Translations under genes and position numbers: made by a program
Shown: piece by piece, positions 34,833 through 44,051 of the stretch
How the letters are laid out: each line of letters opens with the position of its first letter
Numbering within the stretch: position 1 is the first letter of the stretch
Assembly: GCA_024400495.1 (NCBI GenBank)
Contig: JAKSMR010000014.1
Coordinates: 1-58,480, forward strand
Reading direction: 5' to 3'
Source: Bacteroidales bacterium
GTDB taxonomy: Bacteria; Bacteroidota; Bacteroidia; Bacteroidales; P3
Length of the DNA stretch: 58,480 bases
Notes under the pieces: generated by a model
Told to the model about the DNA's origin: nothing
What the model saw: only the letters and a program-made list of their open reading frames with translations
Databases searched by the model: none

Positions 34833-36644
34833 ATGAAAAATATCCGCAACTTCTGCATCATTGCTCACATCGACCACGGCAAATCAACTCTTGCCGACCG
34901 ACTTCTGGAATACACCAAGACCATCTCCCAACGCGACATGCAGGCGCAGGTGCTCGACGACATGGACCTGGAGAAGGAACGTGGCATCACTATCAAGAGC
35001 CACGCCATCCAGATGGCATATAAATACGAGGGCCAGAATGCCGATTTCCAAAGCAAGGACGACTACATCCTGAACCTTATCGACACCCCAGGCCATGTGG
35101 ACTTCAGCTACGAAGTCTCCCGTTCCATCGCCGCCTGCGAAGGAGCCCTTCTCGTTGTCGACGCCACCCAGGGCATCCAGGCTCAGACCATCTCGAACCT
35201 TTACCTGGCCCTGGAGAACGACCTTGAGATCATCCCCGTGATGAACAAGATCGACCTCGACAGCGCTATGGTCGAAGAGGTTGCCGACGAAATCATGGAC
35301 CTTCTCGGCTGCGAACGCGAGGACATCCTCTCCTGCAGCGCCAAGACCGGCGTAGGCGTCCCCGAAGTGCTGCAGGCTATCGTGGAACGTGTGAAAGCTC
35401 CTGTAGGAGACCCCGAAGCTCCCCTGCAGGCGCTGGTATTCGATAGCGTCTTCAACCCCTTCCGCGGCATCATCTCCTATTTCCGCCTCATCAACGGAAC
35501 CATCAAGACCAACGACTGGGTGAAGTTCGTCAGCACAGAAAAAGACTACCATGCCGACGAAATCGGCGTGCTCAAGCTCAACATGGAACCCCGAAAAGAG
35601 CTTAAGGCCGGCGACGTGGGCTATATCATCTCCGGCATCAAAACCTCCAAAGAGGTGCGCGTGGGCGACACCATCACCCATGTGGAACGTCCTTGCGAGA
35701 CCGCCATCGAAGGTTTCGAATCGGTCAAGCCTATGGTCTTCGCCGGCGTTTATCCCGTAGATACCGACGACTATGAGGAGCTCCGCGCCTCTATAGAGAA
35801 GCTCCAGCTCAACGACGCCTCGCTTACCTTCGAGCCCGAGAGCTCGCTAGCATTGGGATTCGGCTTCCGATGCGGATTCCTTGGCCTTCTGCATATGGAG
35901 ATTGTGCAGGAACGTCTGGAACGCGAGTTCAACATGGACGTTATCACCACCGTTCCCAACGTACAATACAAAGTGCAGCTCACCAACGGAACCGAGATAG
36001 ACGTCTACAACCCATCCGGAATGCCCGAGCCCAACAATATCTCCGAAGTCTACGAGCCCTATATCCACGCCGAGATCATCACCAAGGCCGACTATATCGG
36101 ACCTGTCATCAAGCTCTGCATGGACAAACGCGGCATTCTCAAAAACCAGACCTTCCTCACCACCGACCGCGTAGAGATCACCTTCGACCTTCCCCTCGGC
36201 GAGGTAGTGTTTGACTTCTACGACAAGCTGAAATCCATCTCCAAAGGCTACGCCTCTCTCGACTACCATCTCAACGGATTCCAGCCCTCGAAACTCGTCA
36301 AACTAGAGATCCTGCTCAACGGAGACCCCGTAGATGCGCTCTCCACCCTCACCTATGTCGACAACGCCTATCCCATCGGCCGTCGCATGTGCGAGAAACT
36401 GAAAGAGCTTATCCCCCGCCAGCAGTTTGACGTCGCCATCCAGGCCGCCATCGGAAGCAAGATCATCGCCCGCGAGACCGTCAAAGCCGTACGCAAAGAC
36501 GTTACCGCCAAATGCTATGGTGGCGATATCACCCGTAAGCGCAAGCTCCTCGAGAAGCAGAAAGAGGGCAAGAAACGTATGCGCCAGGTCGGCAACGTAG
36601 AAGTTCCCCAGAGCGCTTTCCTTGCCGTCCTCAAACTGGATTAA
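34833..36644 (+). CDS. lepA: Elongation factor 4 (LepA)
   Basis: 603 residues, full length. GTPase G1 is [15 protein letters not shown] (11-25), G3 is DTPGHVDF, G4 is NKID, and the [16 protein letters not shown] signature lies near residue 345. The C-terminal domain typical of LepA ([41 protein letters not shown]) is complete. EF4 acts on ribosomes during initiation or under ionic stress. Monocistronic, or followed by the membrane protein gene at 36702. Confidence 0.98.
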   Translation: MKNIRNFCIIAHIDHGKSTLADRLLEYTKTISQRDMQAQVLDDMDLEKERGITIKSHAIQMAYKYEGQNADFQSKDDYILNLIDTPGHVDFSYEVSRSIAACEGALLVVDATQGIQAQTISNLYLALENDLEIIPVMNKIDLDSAMVEEVADEIMDLLGCEREDILSCSAKTGVGVPEVLQAIVERVKAPVGDPEAPLQALVFDSVFNPFRGIISYFRLINGTIKTNDWVKFVSTEKDYHADEIGVLKLNMEPRKELKAGDVGYIISGIKTSKEVRVGDTITHVERPCETAIEGFESVKPMVFAGVYPVDTDDYEELRASIEKLQLNDASLTFEPESSLALGFGFRCGFLGLLHMEIVQERLEREFNMDVITTVPNVQYKVQLTNGTEIDVYNPSGMPEPNNISEVYEPYIHAEIITKADYIGPVIKLCMDKRGILKNQTFLTTDRVEITFDLPLGEVVFDFYDKLKSISKGYASLDYHLNGFQPSKLVKLEILLNGDPVDALSTLTYVDNAYPIGRRMCEKLKELIPRQQFDVAIQAAIGSKIIARETVKAVRKDVTAKCYGGDITRKRKLLEKQKEGKKRMRQVGNVEVPQSAFLAVLKLD

Positions 36645-36701
36645 CCCTTGGCACGAAGCAACATCACTCTAGCACACATATCAAACACCATATAGAAGAA
36701 A

Positions 36702-37247
36702 ATGAACACCATCACCATTATCGCCATCGTCATTCTCGCAATACTCCTCACCATTGCATCCATGGGCTATATCTTCTACAGCCTCATCAAACGCTATTTC
36801 GACAACGAGCAGAAGAAAGCGCTCCTTGAGCTGAAAATCAACAACCAGAAGGAAGCCCTCAAAATCGTCAACCCTATCCGTCTGCAGGCCTATGAGCGCA
36901 TGGCACTCTTCTTGGAACGTATCTCCCCCAACAGCCTCATCATGCGATGCTACCAGCCCGGAATGAACCTCCAGCTGCTGCAAGGCGTGATGACCAAGAA
37001 CATCCGTTCCGAATGGGAGCACAACCTCTCCCAGCAGGTTTATATCAGTTCTGAGGCTTGGAACCGCATCCGCGAAGCCAAGGAAGAGATGATCAACCTC
37101 ATCAACTCTACCGCAGCCAACATGAACCCCGAGGCCGACCCCACCTCGCTGGCAGGAGCAATCTTCCAGAGCGTAGCCGGCGGCCACATCCCTACCGATG
37201 AGGCATTGGAGTTCCTCAAAAAGGAAATCCAGGAGCACTTCGAATAA
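36702..37247 (+). CDS. Conserved Bacteroidota protein with one N-terminal membrane segment (DUF7935-like)
   Basis: 181 residues: one hydrophobic segment (about 5-30), then a soluble alpha-helical domain with INNQKEALKIVNPIRLQAYE, LFLERISPNSLIMRC and HNLSQQVYISSEAWNRI. I associate this pattern with an uncharacterised Bacteroidota family, and the number DUF7935 is from memory. The function is unknown. It lies 57 nt after lepA on the same strand. Confidence 0.7.
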   Translation: MNTITIIAIVILAILLTIASMGYIFYSLIKRYFDNEQKKALLELKINNQKEALKIVNPIRLQAYERMALFLERISPNSLIMRCYQPGMNLQLLQGVMTKNIRSEWEHNLSQQVYISSEAWNRIREAKEEMINLINSTAANMNPEADPTSLAGAIFQSVAGGHIPTDEALEFLKKEIQEHFE

Positions 37248-37269
37248 GCAACTAGAACAATCCCCGAAT

Positions 37270-37308
37270 GAGAAGAGGCGCTTAGTTGTATCAAAGCGCC
37301 TCCTTTTT
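37270..37308 (+). terminator. Terminator after 37247
   Basis: GAGGCGCTT-AGTTGTATC-AAAGCGCCTC followed by CTTTTTT. Confidence 0.85.
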
Positions 37309-37315
37309 TGGCTCA

Positions 37316-37607
37316 TCATAGTTTTTGCGTAGATGGCGTCGTGCATGGAACACCAATAGTTTTACTTTATACAGATAAGTCTTTTATGAGCCTCAACGCG
37401 GGTCATAAAGAGACTTTTGGAGAAGCAAAACTATTGGTGTTTCTGTATCTGACGACAGCCTTCGAGGCGATTGGGGGCTCCTTGGGGCGGTTGCGGGTGC
37501 TGACGGCAGGCTTGCTGGCGTTGATAATTAGCCGAGGGGAGCTCTTTGTATGCGGGAGGAGATTGGCCGGCGTTTCTTGCATGACGCCATCTACGCAAAA
37601 ACTACGA
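37316..37607. repeat. Nested inverted repeats in the gap before the sigma-factor partner gene
   Basis: The outer pair TAGTTTTTGCGTAGATGGCGTC near 37319 and its complement near 37582-37606 are about 245 bp apart. Inside, AACACCAATAGTTTT (about 37349) pairs with AAAACTATTGGTGTT (about 37427-37441). Inside that, AAGTCTTTTATGA pairs with TCATAAAGAGACTT. This gives a roughly 95-nt nested hairpin. No ORF of recognisable kind. Confidence 0.8.
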
Positions 37608-37624
37608 CGAGCCTTTCTTAGCCT

Positions 37625-38257
37625 TTATCTATCCATCGATTTCAGTTCTTCGATATCGGAGAGAAGGGTGCTGATTTTCTTCCTCTCACGATGGTCTAAC
37701 AGATGACCGACGAGTCCACTTACAACGCCCATACAGGCAAAGAACAATAGCTCATGCCACGCCTCACCTGGAGTTGAACCTTCTTCTATTTTACTTTGAT
37801 AGATGGAGAAGTAGAAGATTGGAAGAGCGACAATAGAGATAATAGTGAAACATTTCTTCACGTCGGTCTTGTGGTTCTTGTATTGCTCCATTTTTGTTTG
37901 GGCGGAGAGGAGATCCAGTTCTGCAAGCTTGTGCAGTTGGAACTGTTTCCGGTATCTTATCAGTTCCCAGACGAAGAAAACCAGAAAGGCAAAGAGAATC
38001 ATCAGTATGACCATCATGAGAAGATCGATGTGTTCTTCGGTAAGTTCCACACACAAAGTCCAGAGGAAGATGCACGCTAGAAAGATCACACTATAGAGAT
38101 ATTTTCTCATCTGACGCTTGAAATAATGGGTATTCTCGTCTATTGAGTCGCGCAGTTTCTCCTCAAGGAAGTTGGTGTGGAGGTTAAGCTGTTGCTTCAT
38201 ATTGCGCAGTTGCTCTTTCATTTCAAGCAACTCGTCGTTGATATTCTGGTTTTCCAT
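37625..38257 (-). CDS. Membrane protein encoded with an ECF sigma factor
   Basis: 210 residues: an N-terminal coiled-coil (about 5-50), a pair of membrane segments (about 53-71 and 77-99), a charged loop and a second pair (about 135-150 and 168-185) before a basic tail. The gene begins 5 nt after the sigma-factor stop. In Bacteroidota such a short membrane protein after an ECF sigma gene may act as its regulator, but no anti-sigma domain is recognisable, so this is inference. Confidence 0.75.
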   Translation of the reverse strand: MENQNINDELLEMKEQLRNMKQQLNLHTNFLEEKLRDSIDENTHYFKRQMRKYLYSVIFLACIFLWTLCVELTEEHIDLLMMVILMILFAFLVFFVWELIRYRKQFQLHKLAELDLLSAQTKMEQYKNHKTDVKKCFTIISIVALPIFYFSIYQSKIEEGSTPGEAWHELLFFACMGVVSGLVGHLLDHRERKKISTLLSDIEELKSMDR

Positions 38258-38262
38258 TGCGT

Positions 38263-38781
38263 CTAAATGTTAGTTAGGTTATTCATTTGTTTTAGTTGTT
38301 CGCGGATTCGCGTCAGTCGGGCGCCCACGTTTGTGGCCGAAAGACCGATAATGGCACCGATTTCCTCGTAGGGAAGGTCTTCGAGCCAAAGCAGCATCAG
38401 GGCTCTGTCGAAAGGACCCAACTGCTTGATGCGGCTATGCAGCATCTCATACTGGCGAGCCATGATAGCTCCATCGGGGGTAGTGGATTCCTGAAGCTCG
38501 GGGTCGAGCGAGACCAAAGTGAGGGAGGAACGCTTGCTTTTCTTGTCAAAGGAGATGCAGGTGTTCATACACACGCGGTAGAGCCAGGTTGTGATGGAGC
38601 ACCGTTCCTCAAACGTGCCGAAGCCCTTCCATAGGTTGATCAGGCATTCCTGCACCAGATCGTCGACCAATGACCTGTCGTCGGCAAAAAGCAGGCATAC
38701 CGAGTAGATGGTGCTTTTCTCCTTCTTGACGAGTCGGGAAAAGGCTTCCTCTTTTTGTTTCTGGTCGGTTGGTTGTTTCAT
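38263..38781 (-). CDS. RNA polymerase ECF-type sigma factor
   Basis: 172 residues from MKQPTDQKQK. Sigma-70 region 2 lies at about 20-85 (DDLVQECLINLWKGF, ITTWLYRVCMNTCI) and region 4 at about 115-165 (LWLEDLPYEEIGAIIGLSAT, VGARLTRIREQL). A further upstream in-frame ATG (38844) adds a basic stretch not seen in the family. Cotranscribed with the membrane protein that follows. Confidence 0.92.
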   Translation of the reverse strand: MKQPTDQKQKEEAFSRLVKKEKSTIYSVCLLFADDRSLVDDLVQECLINLWKGFGTFEERCSITTWLYRVCMNTCISFDKKSKRSSLTLVSLDPELQESTTPDGAIMARQYEMLHSRIKQLGPFDRALMLLWLEDLPYEEIGAIIGLSATNVGARLTRIREQLKQMNNLTNI

Positions 38782-38901
38782 GTGTCTTTTTTTCTTCTTC
38801 TGGTTCCTAGTTCGGATTGTCTCGTTGTAAGTTAGACGCAACAATTTATTTTTCCTTACAGTTTTTTTCCGAAAAAGGAGTGGGAGAAAAAGCGGGAGAG
38901 C

Positions 38902-39453
38902 CTATCGTGTTATGTACTTCTCGGGGTGTCTGCCTACGAGATGCATCTCTTCGTAGAGGTCCTGAATGCGTCGCATATCGGCGTTGGCGTCGTCGGTAAG
39001 TTCTACCTTGCATTTGTAGCCTACGTGCTTGGTCCCCCAGTCGAAATAGGCCAGATAGACGGGGATGCCGGCTTTGCTGGCGATGAGATGGAAGCCGGTC
39101 TTCCATCTGGCAATGGGCTTGCGTGTGCCTTCGGGAGCGATGGCGAGGTGGAACTTGTCGCGTTTCTCCATCTCGGCGATGACGGAACGGACCATCTTGC
39201 CGGGGTTCTTTCTGTCGACGGGGATGCCGCCCATTTTCTTTACGATGGAGGAGAGGACGGGTACGGAGAAGAATTCCTGCTTCACCATACAGAGGGCGTC
39301 GCCTCCTTGCGATTTGTAGTAGAGATAGGCAATCACGAAATCCCATATGGTGGTGTGGGGAGCTCCGAGAATGATACATTTCTTTTCGGGGACGGTACCG
39401 CTATCTACGGTCCAGCCCATCACACGGAGCAGCCAGGCGCTGAGTTTCTGCAT
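38902..39453 (-). CDS. Lysophospholipid acyltransferase-family protein
   Basis: 183 residues. Acyltransferase motif I is HTTIWD (His33, Asp38) and motif III is APEGTR (about 106-111). It is a short PlsC-like protein without long membrane segments, close to a form found in Bacteroidota. It probably acylates lysophosphatidate or a related lipid at the membrane. It starts 4 nt after the stop of the acyl-CoA ligase gene, so the two may supply and use the same acyl donor (inference). Confidence 0.88.
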   Translation of the reverse strand: MQKLSAWLLRVMGWTVDSGTVPEKKCIILGAPHTTIWDFVIAYLYYKSQGGDALCMVKQEFFSVPVLSSIVKKMGGIPVDRKNPGKMVRSVIAEMEKRDKFHLAIAPEGTRKPIARWKTGFHLIASKAGIPVYLAYFDWGTKHVGYKCKVELTDDANADMRRIQDLYEEMHLVGRHPEKYITR

Positions 39454-39457
39454 GGTT

Positions 39458-41164
39458 CTATTGTTTGTTGTCGTTGTTGTCGGTTGAGGTTTCGGTTGGC
39501 TCTTCGGGAGTTTCTTCGGCGATGGCGTTGGGGTTGACTTCGTCTTTGTCCTTGTAGAGGAAACGGCGGATTTTCTTGGTGGCGGTCTTGGAGAACTCTT
39601 CCTTCTGGACCTTGACTTCCTTCACCTGCGAGTTCTTGTTGACATGGGAGTTGACATAGTCGAGAACTTGCTGTTTCTTCTCTTCCACGCTATGGAGGAA
39701 CTTCTCCTCGCCTTCGAAGTTCCAGTCGAGGACACTCTCTTGGAAATGTACGAGAGCCACGAGCTGCCCTTGGCGCTCGACGATGAGCGACTCGTTGATG
39801 CCTTCGATGCCGTTGATGACGCTCTCGATCTCTTCGGGATAGATGTTCTCGCCCGAGGCGCCGACAATCACAGAACCCATGCGGCCTTTGATGTAGTAGC
39901 GGCCCTTGTCGTCGCAATAGGCGAGGTCGCCGGTATGGAACCATCCGTCGGGAGTGAGCACCTCGAGGGTACGGTTGTAGTCCTTGTAGTAGCCACGCAT
40001 AACGTTGTCGCCTTTGGCTACGAGCTCGCCCTCGCCCGTTTCGGGGTTGACATTCTCGAGGCGCACCTGGACGCCATGGGAGGGCTTGCCGGTAGAGCCC
40101 ACCTTGGTCTTGAAAGGAGCGGCATCGCAGATGAGCGGCGCTGTCTCGGTAAGACCATAGCCGATGGCGTAGGGGAAACGGGCCCTATGAAGGAAGGTCT
40201 CCACCTCGGGGTCGAGCTTGGCTCCGCCGATTCCGAAGAACTTTATCTTTCCTCCGAACACTTTCTTCACCTTCGAACCTACAATCCAGTAGAGAAGCCA
40301 CGGCATGTGCTCTTTGAGCCAGGTTAGCGTGGGGCTCTTGGCGATGGTGGGAGCGACGCTGGAGCGATAGATCTTCTCTATCACCAGAGGGACGGAGAGC
40401 ATAGTGGTGGGACGGATGTCGGCCAATGCCGAAACCAGCACGGTAGGCGTGGGCGGCTTGGAGATGTAATAGACCTTGGAGCCTTGGGAGAAGGGATAGA
40501 GCATGCCGATGCTCATCTCGTAGGCGTGGGCCATGGGGAGGATGGAGAGGAACGTATCCTTGCGATAGACCTTGTGGGCGTGCCAGGCTTCCTGCACGTT
40601 GGCGCAGAGGTTGCGATGGCTGAGCATCACGCCTTTGGCGGCGCCTGTGGTTCCGGAGGTGTAGATGATGGTGGCGATATCGTCCTCGCGAGGTGTGGCG
40701 ATCTGTCCGTCGCAGGTGTAGTCGTTGTTGTTGATCATCAGCACCGAGAGGTCGTCGGTACAGATAACCACGGCGATATTCTCCAAAGCCTCTTTGGGCA
40801 CCTTAGGGAGGAGTTTTTTCGACACGAAGAGCGCCCTTGAGTCGGAGTGAGAGAGGATATTGGTGATCTCGTTGGCCGAGAGGTCGGTAAGCATGGGGAC
40901 GGCGATGCGGCCGAAGGCTGTGATGGCGAAGAAAGCCACCGTCCAGTTGGGCATATTCTGCGAGAAGATGGCGACTTTGTTGTAGGGCATGATGCCGAAA
41001 TTGGCCAGCAGGCGCGAGATGCGACGGCAGGTTTCGTCAAACTCAGCATAGGTATAATGCTGGCTGCCGTCAATATATTGCGAAGCCTCGCGCTTGGAGT
41101 GTTTCTCTACGGCATAGCCATAGAGGTCGGCGAGGGTGTTGAAGTTATGTCGTTTGCGTATCAA
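39458..41164 (-). CDS. Long-chain acyl-CoA synthetase (AMP-binding family)
   Basis: 568 residues. The ATP/AMP motif is TIIYTSGTTGAAKGVMLSH (about 167-185), the second is GYGLTETAPLI (about 333), and GWFHTGDLAYCDDKGRYYIK and KGRMG follow (about 410-435). A catalytic lysine is expected near residue 535 (FSKTATKKIRR). It activates fatty acids as acyl-AMP and then acyl-CoA or acyl-ACP. The acidic low-complexity tail (EETPEEPTETSTDNNDN) is not part of the domain. Confidence 0.92.
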   Translation of the reverse strand: MIRKRHNFNTLADLYGYAVEKHSKREASQYIDGSQHYTYAEFDETCRRISRLLANFGIMPYNKVAIFSQNMPNWTVAFFAITAFGRIAVPMLTDLSANEITNILSHSDSRALFVSKKLLPKVPKEALENIAVVICTDDLSVLMINNNDYTCDGQIATPREDDIATIIYTSGTTGAAKGVMLSHRNLCANVQEAWHAHKVYRKDTFLSILPMAHAYEMSIGMLYPFSQGSKVYYISKPPTPTVLVSALADIRPTTMLSVPLVIEKIYRSSVAPTIAKSPTLTWLKEHMPWLLYWIVGSKVKKVFGGKIKFFGIGGAKLDPEVETFLHRARFPYAIGYGLTETAPLICDAAPFKTKVGSTGKPSHGVQVRLENVNPETGEGELVAKGDNVMRGYYKDYNRTLEVLTPDGWFHTGDLAYCDDKGRYYIKGRMGSVIVGASGENIYPEEIESVINGIEGINESLIVERQGQLVALVHFQESVLDWNFEGEEKFLHSVEEKKQQVLDYVNSHVNKNSQVKEVKVQKEEFSKTATKKIRRFLYKDKDEVNPNAIAEETPEEPTETSTDNNDNKQ

Positions 41165-41280
41165 ATCCTAATTTGTTTTCTATTATATCACTAATAACGT
41201 CGGGCGAAGAATATTATTGTGTCTCCCTTGCGTAAGAATTGCCGGCAGGCATACAGGGAGCAGGCAGGGACTAGCGTCGC

Positions 41281-41384
41281 ACCAAGGCCGAAGGAAGGCC
41301 GGACAGAAGCCGAACGCAAGCCGAAGGAAGGCCGAACACAAGCCGAACACAAGCCGAACACAAGCCGAACACAAGCCGAACACA
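41281..41384. repeat. 11-bp tandem repeat AAGCCGAACAC
   Basis: About nine units of an 11-bp repeat, degenerate at the left (GAAGGAAGGCCGGACAG) and near perfect at the right (five AAGCCGAACAC). They lie in the 350-bp gap between the acyl-CoA ligase start and the lipoprotein terminator. No gene is apparent in the gap. Confidence 0.88.
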
Positions 41385-41464
41385 TATAGGAGCAAGCGCC
41401 TAAGAACGTGCCTCCAGACGCGACGTATGGAGGTGGAAGGAGCAAGCCCCCTGCGGGAAAAAAG

Positions 41465-41496
41465 AAAAGGTCCGCACCCGAAGAGTGCAGACCTTT
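41465..41496 (-). terminator. Terminator of the lipoprotein at 41517
   Basis: Minus strand AAAGGTCTGCACTC-TTCG-GGTGCGGACCTTTT with one G.U pair. A stable TTCG tetraloop. Confidence 0.85.
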
Positions 41497-41516
41497 AAGA
41501 GAATTGTCAGACCTGA

Positions 41517-41876
41517 TTATTTCTGCTTGGTGAAGGTAAGGGTAACGCCGTCTTCCGTGAGGTCCATCTTGTCGCCATTGACGGTACCGGTAATAGTCTC
41601 GGTATGGGTCTGGCCAGCTTCGGTAACGGTAGCGGTAAGGGTAACCTTAGGATCGGAAAAGGTGTAGGTGCCGTGTTCGGTCTGGCTCATGCTTCCCATA
41701 GCGGTAGTCATGTCGAACTCGCCATCATCAAAAGTGAGGGTTACATCCATCGAGAAACCACTCTCGGAAATAGTTGCTTTCCAAGTAGTACCGTCGAGTT
41801 TGTCCTTCTTGCAGGAGGTGAGCATCATGCAGCTAACAGCTACGAGAGTTACGATTACTAAACTTAATTTTTTCAT
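41517..41876 (-). CDS. Small lipoprotein, lipocalin-like, paralogue 1
   Basis: 119 residues with lipobox MLTSC (Cys22) and then KKDKLDGTTWKATI, a GTW-start beta-barrel pattern. TYTFSDPKVTLTA and a G-D-x-M repeat (VNGDKMDLTEDGVTLTF) also occur in the neighbouring gene. Function unknown; outer-membrane-anchored by inference. It lies 43 nt downstream of its paralogue. Confidence 0.75.
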   Translation of the reverse strand: MKKLSLVIVTLVAVSCMMLTSCKKDKLDGTTWKATISESGFSMDVTLTFDDGEFDMTTAMGSMSQTEHGTYTFSDPKVTLTATVTEAGQTHTETITGTVNGDKMDLTEDGVTLTFTKQK

Positions 41877-41919
41877 GGTTGATTGTTTTAAGGGATTAAT
41901 AAATTGGGGTTAATATTGG

Positions 41920-42243
41920 TTATTTCTTTTTTACGTAAACAACGGTCATTCCGTCTTGCGTGAAGCTCATCTCGTCGCCTTGGACGGCACCTTCGATCGT
42001 CTCGGTTTCGGTCGAGAGCGTGACCTTGGGATCGACGAAAGTGTAGGTCCCCTTCTCGGTCGATTTATCACCCATCTGGTCGAACTCCATCTCAAAGCGG
42101 GAGTCGCTGAACGAGAGCGTGACCACCATCATTCCCCGGTCCATCACCCAGGTTGTTCCGTCGAGCTTGTCCTTGGCACACGACAAAAAAAGCGTGCACA
42201 CCATGGCGACCATAGAAAAAAGGATAAACGAGCGCTTCTTCAT
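41920..42243 (-). CDS. Small lipoprotein, lipocalin-like, paralogue 2
   Basis: 107 residues with lipobox LFLSC (Cys22) and then AKDKLDGTTWVMDRG. It shares KDKLDGTTW, GTYTFVDPKVTLS and the VQGDEMSFTQDGMTV end with the gene at 41517, so the two are tandem duplicates. The promoter box TACTTTTG is at 42381-42374, about 130 nt upstream and divergent from cysS. Confidence 0.75.
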   Translation of the reverse strand: MKKRSFILFSMVAMVCTLFLSCAKDKLDGTTWVMDRGMMVVTLSFSDSRFEMEFDQMGDKSTEKGTYTFVDPKVTLSTETETIEGAVQGDEMSFTQDGMTVVYVKKK

Positions 42244-42373
42244 AGCAGTTTTTTTTGCGATATATATTGACCATTCCTATAGATTCCAGAAGTCTAGAAA
42301 CCGATTATTCAATCTATCAATCAGCCATTTACACAAATAATCACCCGCCATTCCGGACCACAAGAATTTATTG

Positions 42374-42381
42374 CAAAAGTA
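42374..42381 (-). promoter_or_regulatory. Promoter -7 box of the small lipoprotein pair
   Basis: The minus strand reads TACTTTTG followed by C. It lies 63 nt from the divergent cysS box. Confidence 0.75.
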
Positions 42382-42443
42382 TAACTTTTTCCGATACTCA
42401 CAATTTTTTTCTGATTTTTTTGGATTATTCCACTAATTTTACG

Positions 42444-42478
42444 TACTTTTGCATGCTGGAACGGGAGTGTCCCGTTCC
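42444..42478 (+). promoter_or_regulatory. cysS promoter and leader hairpin
   Basis: TACTTTTG (42444-42451) followed by C. Just downstream the leader holds a perfect hairpin, GGAACGGGA-GTG-TCCCGTTCC, at about 42459-42479, near the 5' end of the transcript. It could affect stability or control; no known riboswitch or T-box pattern is seen. Confidence 0.8.
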
Positions 42479-42506
42479 CTTCCAAAACACTGAAAATAAT
42501 AATACT

Positions 42507-43976
42507 ATGGAGCAAAACCTCTTAATACATAACAGCCTTACCCGCACCAAGGAACTCTTCAAGCCCCTTACCGAAGGACGAGTGGGCATGTATGTGTGCG
42601 GTCCTACCGTCTATGGCGACGGCCATCTGGGCCATGCACGTCCCGCCATCACCTTCGACATCGTTTTCCGCTATCTCCAGCACCTCGGCTACAAAGTGCG
42701 CTATGTGCGCAACATTACCGACGTAGGACATCTGGAGCACGATGCCGACGAGGGAGAAGACAAGATCGCAAAGAAAGCCCGCCTCGAGCAGCTCGAGCCC
42801 ATGGAAGTGGCACAATACTACACCAACCGCTACCACAACGCCATGGACCGCCTCAACGTGCTGCGCCCCAGCATCGAGCCCCACGCCTCCGGCCACATCA
42901 TCGAGCAGATCGAGCTCGTTGAGAAAATCATCGACAAAGGCTACGCCTATGTAAGCAACGGCTCCGTCTATTTCGACGTACGCAAATATCAGGAAGACAC
43001 CAAGAAGTACGGCTGCCTCAGCGGCCGCGTCATCGACGAGATGCTCTCCACCACCCGCGAGCTCGACGGCCAGAGCGAGAAGCGCGAAACCGCCGACTTC
43101 GCCCTCTGGAAGAAAGCCGCTCCCGAACACATCATGCGCTGGAACTCCCCCTGGAGCGTAGGCTTCCCCGGCTGGCATACCGAGTGCACCGCCATGGGCT
43201 GCAAATATCTGGGCGAAACCTTCGACATCCACGGCGGCGGCATGGACCTCATGTTCCCCCACCACGAGAGCGAGATCGCTCAGGCCACCGCCGTCACCGG
43301 CCACGGCCCCTGCAAATACTGGATGCACAACAACATGATCACCATCAACGGACAAAAAATGGGCAAATCCCTGGGCAACTTCATCACCCTCGATGAGTTC
43401 TTCACCGGCAGCCACAAGCTCCTTACCCAGGCCTACACCCCCATGACCATCCGTTTCTTCATCCTCCAGGCCCACTACCGCAGCACCGTCGACTTCAGCA
43501 ACGAAGCCCTCCAGGCTGCCGAGAAAGGCTACAGCCGCCTCATGCAGGTCTACAAGACCCTCAAAAGCCTCCAGCCCAGCAAGAGCAGCAGCGTCGACGT
43601 GAAGGAATATCGCCAGAAGTGCTACGACGCCATGAACGACGACTTCAACACCCCCATCGTCATCTCCCACTTCTTCGACATGGCCAAGGTCATCAATACC
43701 GTCAACGACAAGAAAGCCACCCTCACCCAAGCCGACATCGACGAGCTGAAGAGCGTTTTCGACACCTTCCTCTTCGACATCCTCGGCCTCAAGGACGAAG
43801 CCTCCTCCGACAACACCCAGATTGTCGACGGCCTCATGCAGATGATCCTCGATGTGCGCGCTCAGGCCAAAGCCAACAAAGACTGGACCACCAGCGACAA
43901 GATACGCGACACCCTCGCCGCCATCGGCATCAGCGTCAAAGACGGCAAGGACGGCGCCACCTGGGAGCTCAAATAA
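42507..43976 (+). CDS. cysS: Cysteinyl-tRNA synthetase
   Basis: 489 residues from [10 protein letters not shown]. Class I features: the HIGH motif as GHLGHA (39-44), the KMSKS motif as KMGKS (about 284-288), and zinc ligands including Cys31 (YVCGPTVYG), the Cys of WHTECTAMG and the HHESE cluster. KMGKS is a mild variant of KMSKS. The frame stays open upstream past the promoter, so the start is set by the promoter and the family N terminus. Confidence 0.98.
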   Translation: MEQNLLIHNSLTRTKELFKPLTEGRVGMYVCGPTVYGDGHLGHARPAITFDIVFRYLQHLGYKVRYVRNITDVGHLEHDADEGEDKIAKKARLEQLEPMEVAQYYTNRYHNAMDRLNVLRPSIEPHASGHIIEQIELVEKIIDKGYAYVSNGSVYFDVRKYQEDTKKYGCLSGRVIDEMLSTTRELDGQSEKRETADFALWKKAAPEHIMRWNSPWSVGFPGWHTECTAMGCKYLGETFDIHGGGMDLMFPHHESEIAQATAVTGHGPCKYWMHNNMITINGQKMGKSLGNFITLDEFFTGSHKLLTQAYTPMTIRFFILQAHYRSTVDFSNEALQAAEKGYSRLMQVYKTLKSLQPSKSSSVDVKEYRQKCYDAMNDDFNTPIVISHFFDMAKVINTVNDKKATLTQADIDELKSVFDTFLFDILGLKDEASSDNTQIVDGLMQMILDVRAQAKANKDWTTSDKIRDTLAAIGISVKDGKDGATWELK

Positions 43977-44051
43977 GTCGTCCCCAGAGGACAACCTTGC
44001 CCCATTCCACAAAAGACCACAAAACTAGAATCTACAAACTAAAATAACACC

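Noticed and set aside
41281-41384. CRISPR array
   Set aside because: The units are contiguous 11-mers with no spacers, and no cas genes are present.
42459-42479. T-box riboswitch upstream of cysS
   Set aside because: T-boxes need a specifier loop and the conserved T-box sequence. Only one simple hairpin is present, and T-boxes are not typical of Bacteroidota.
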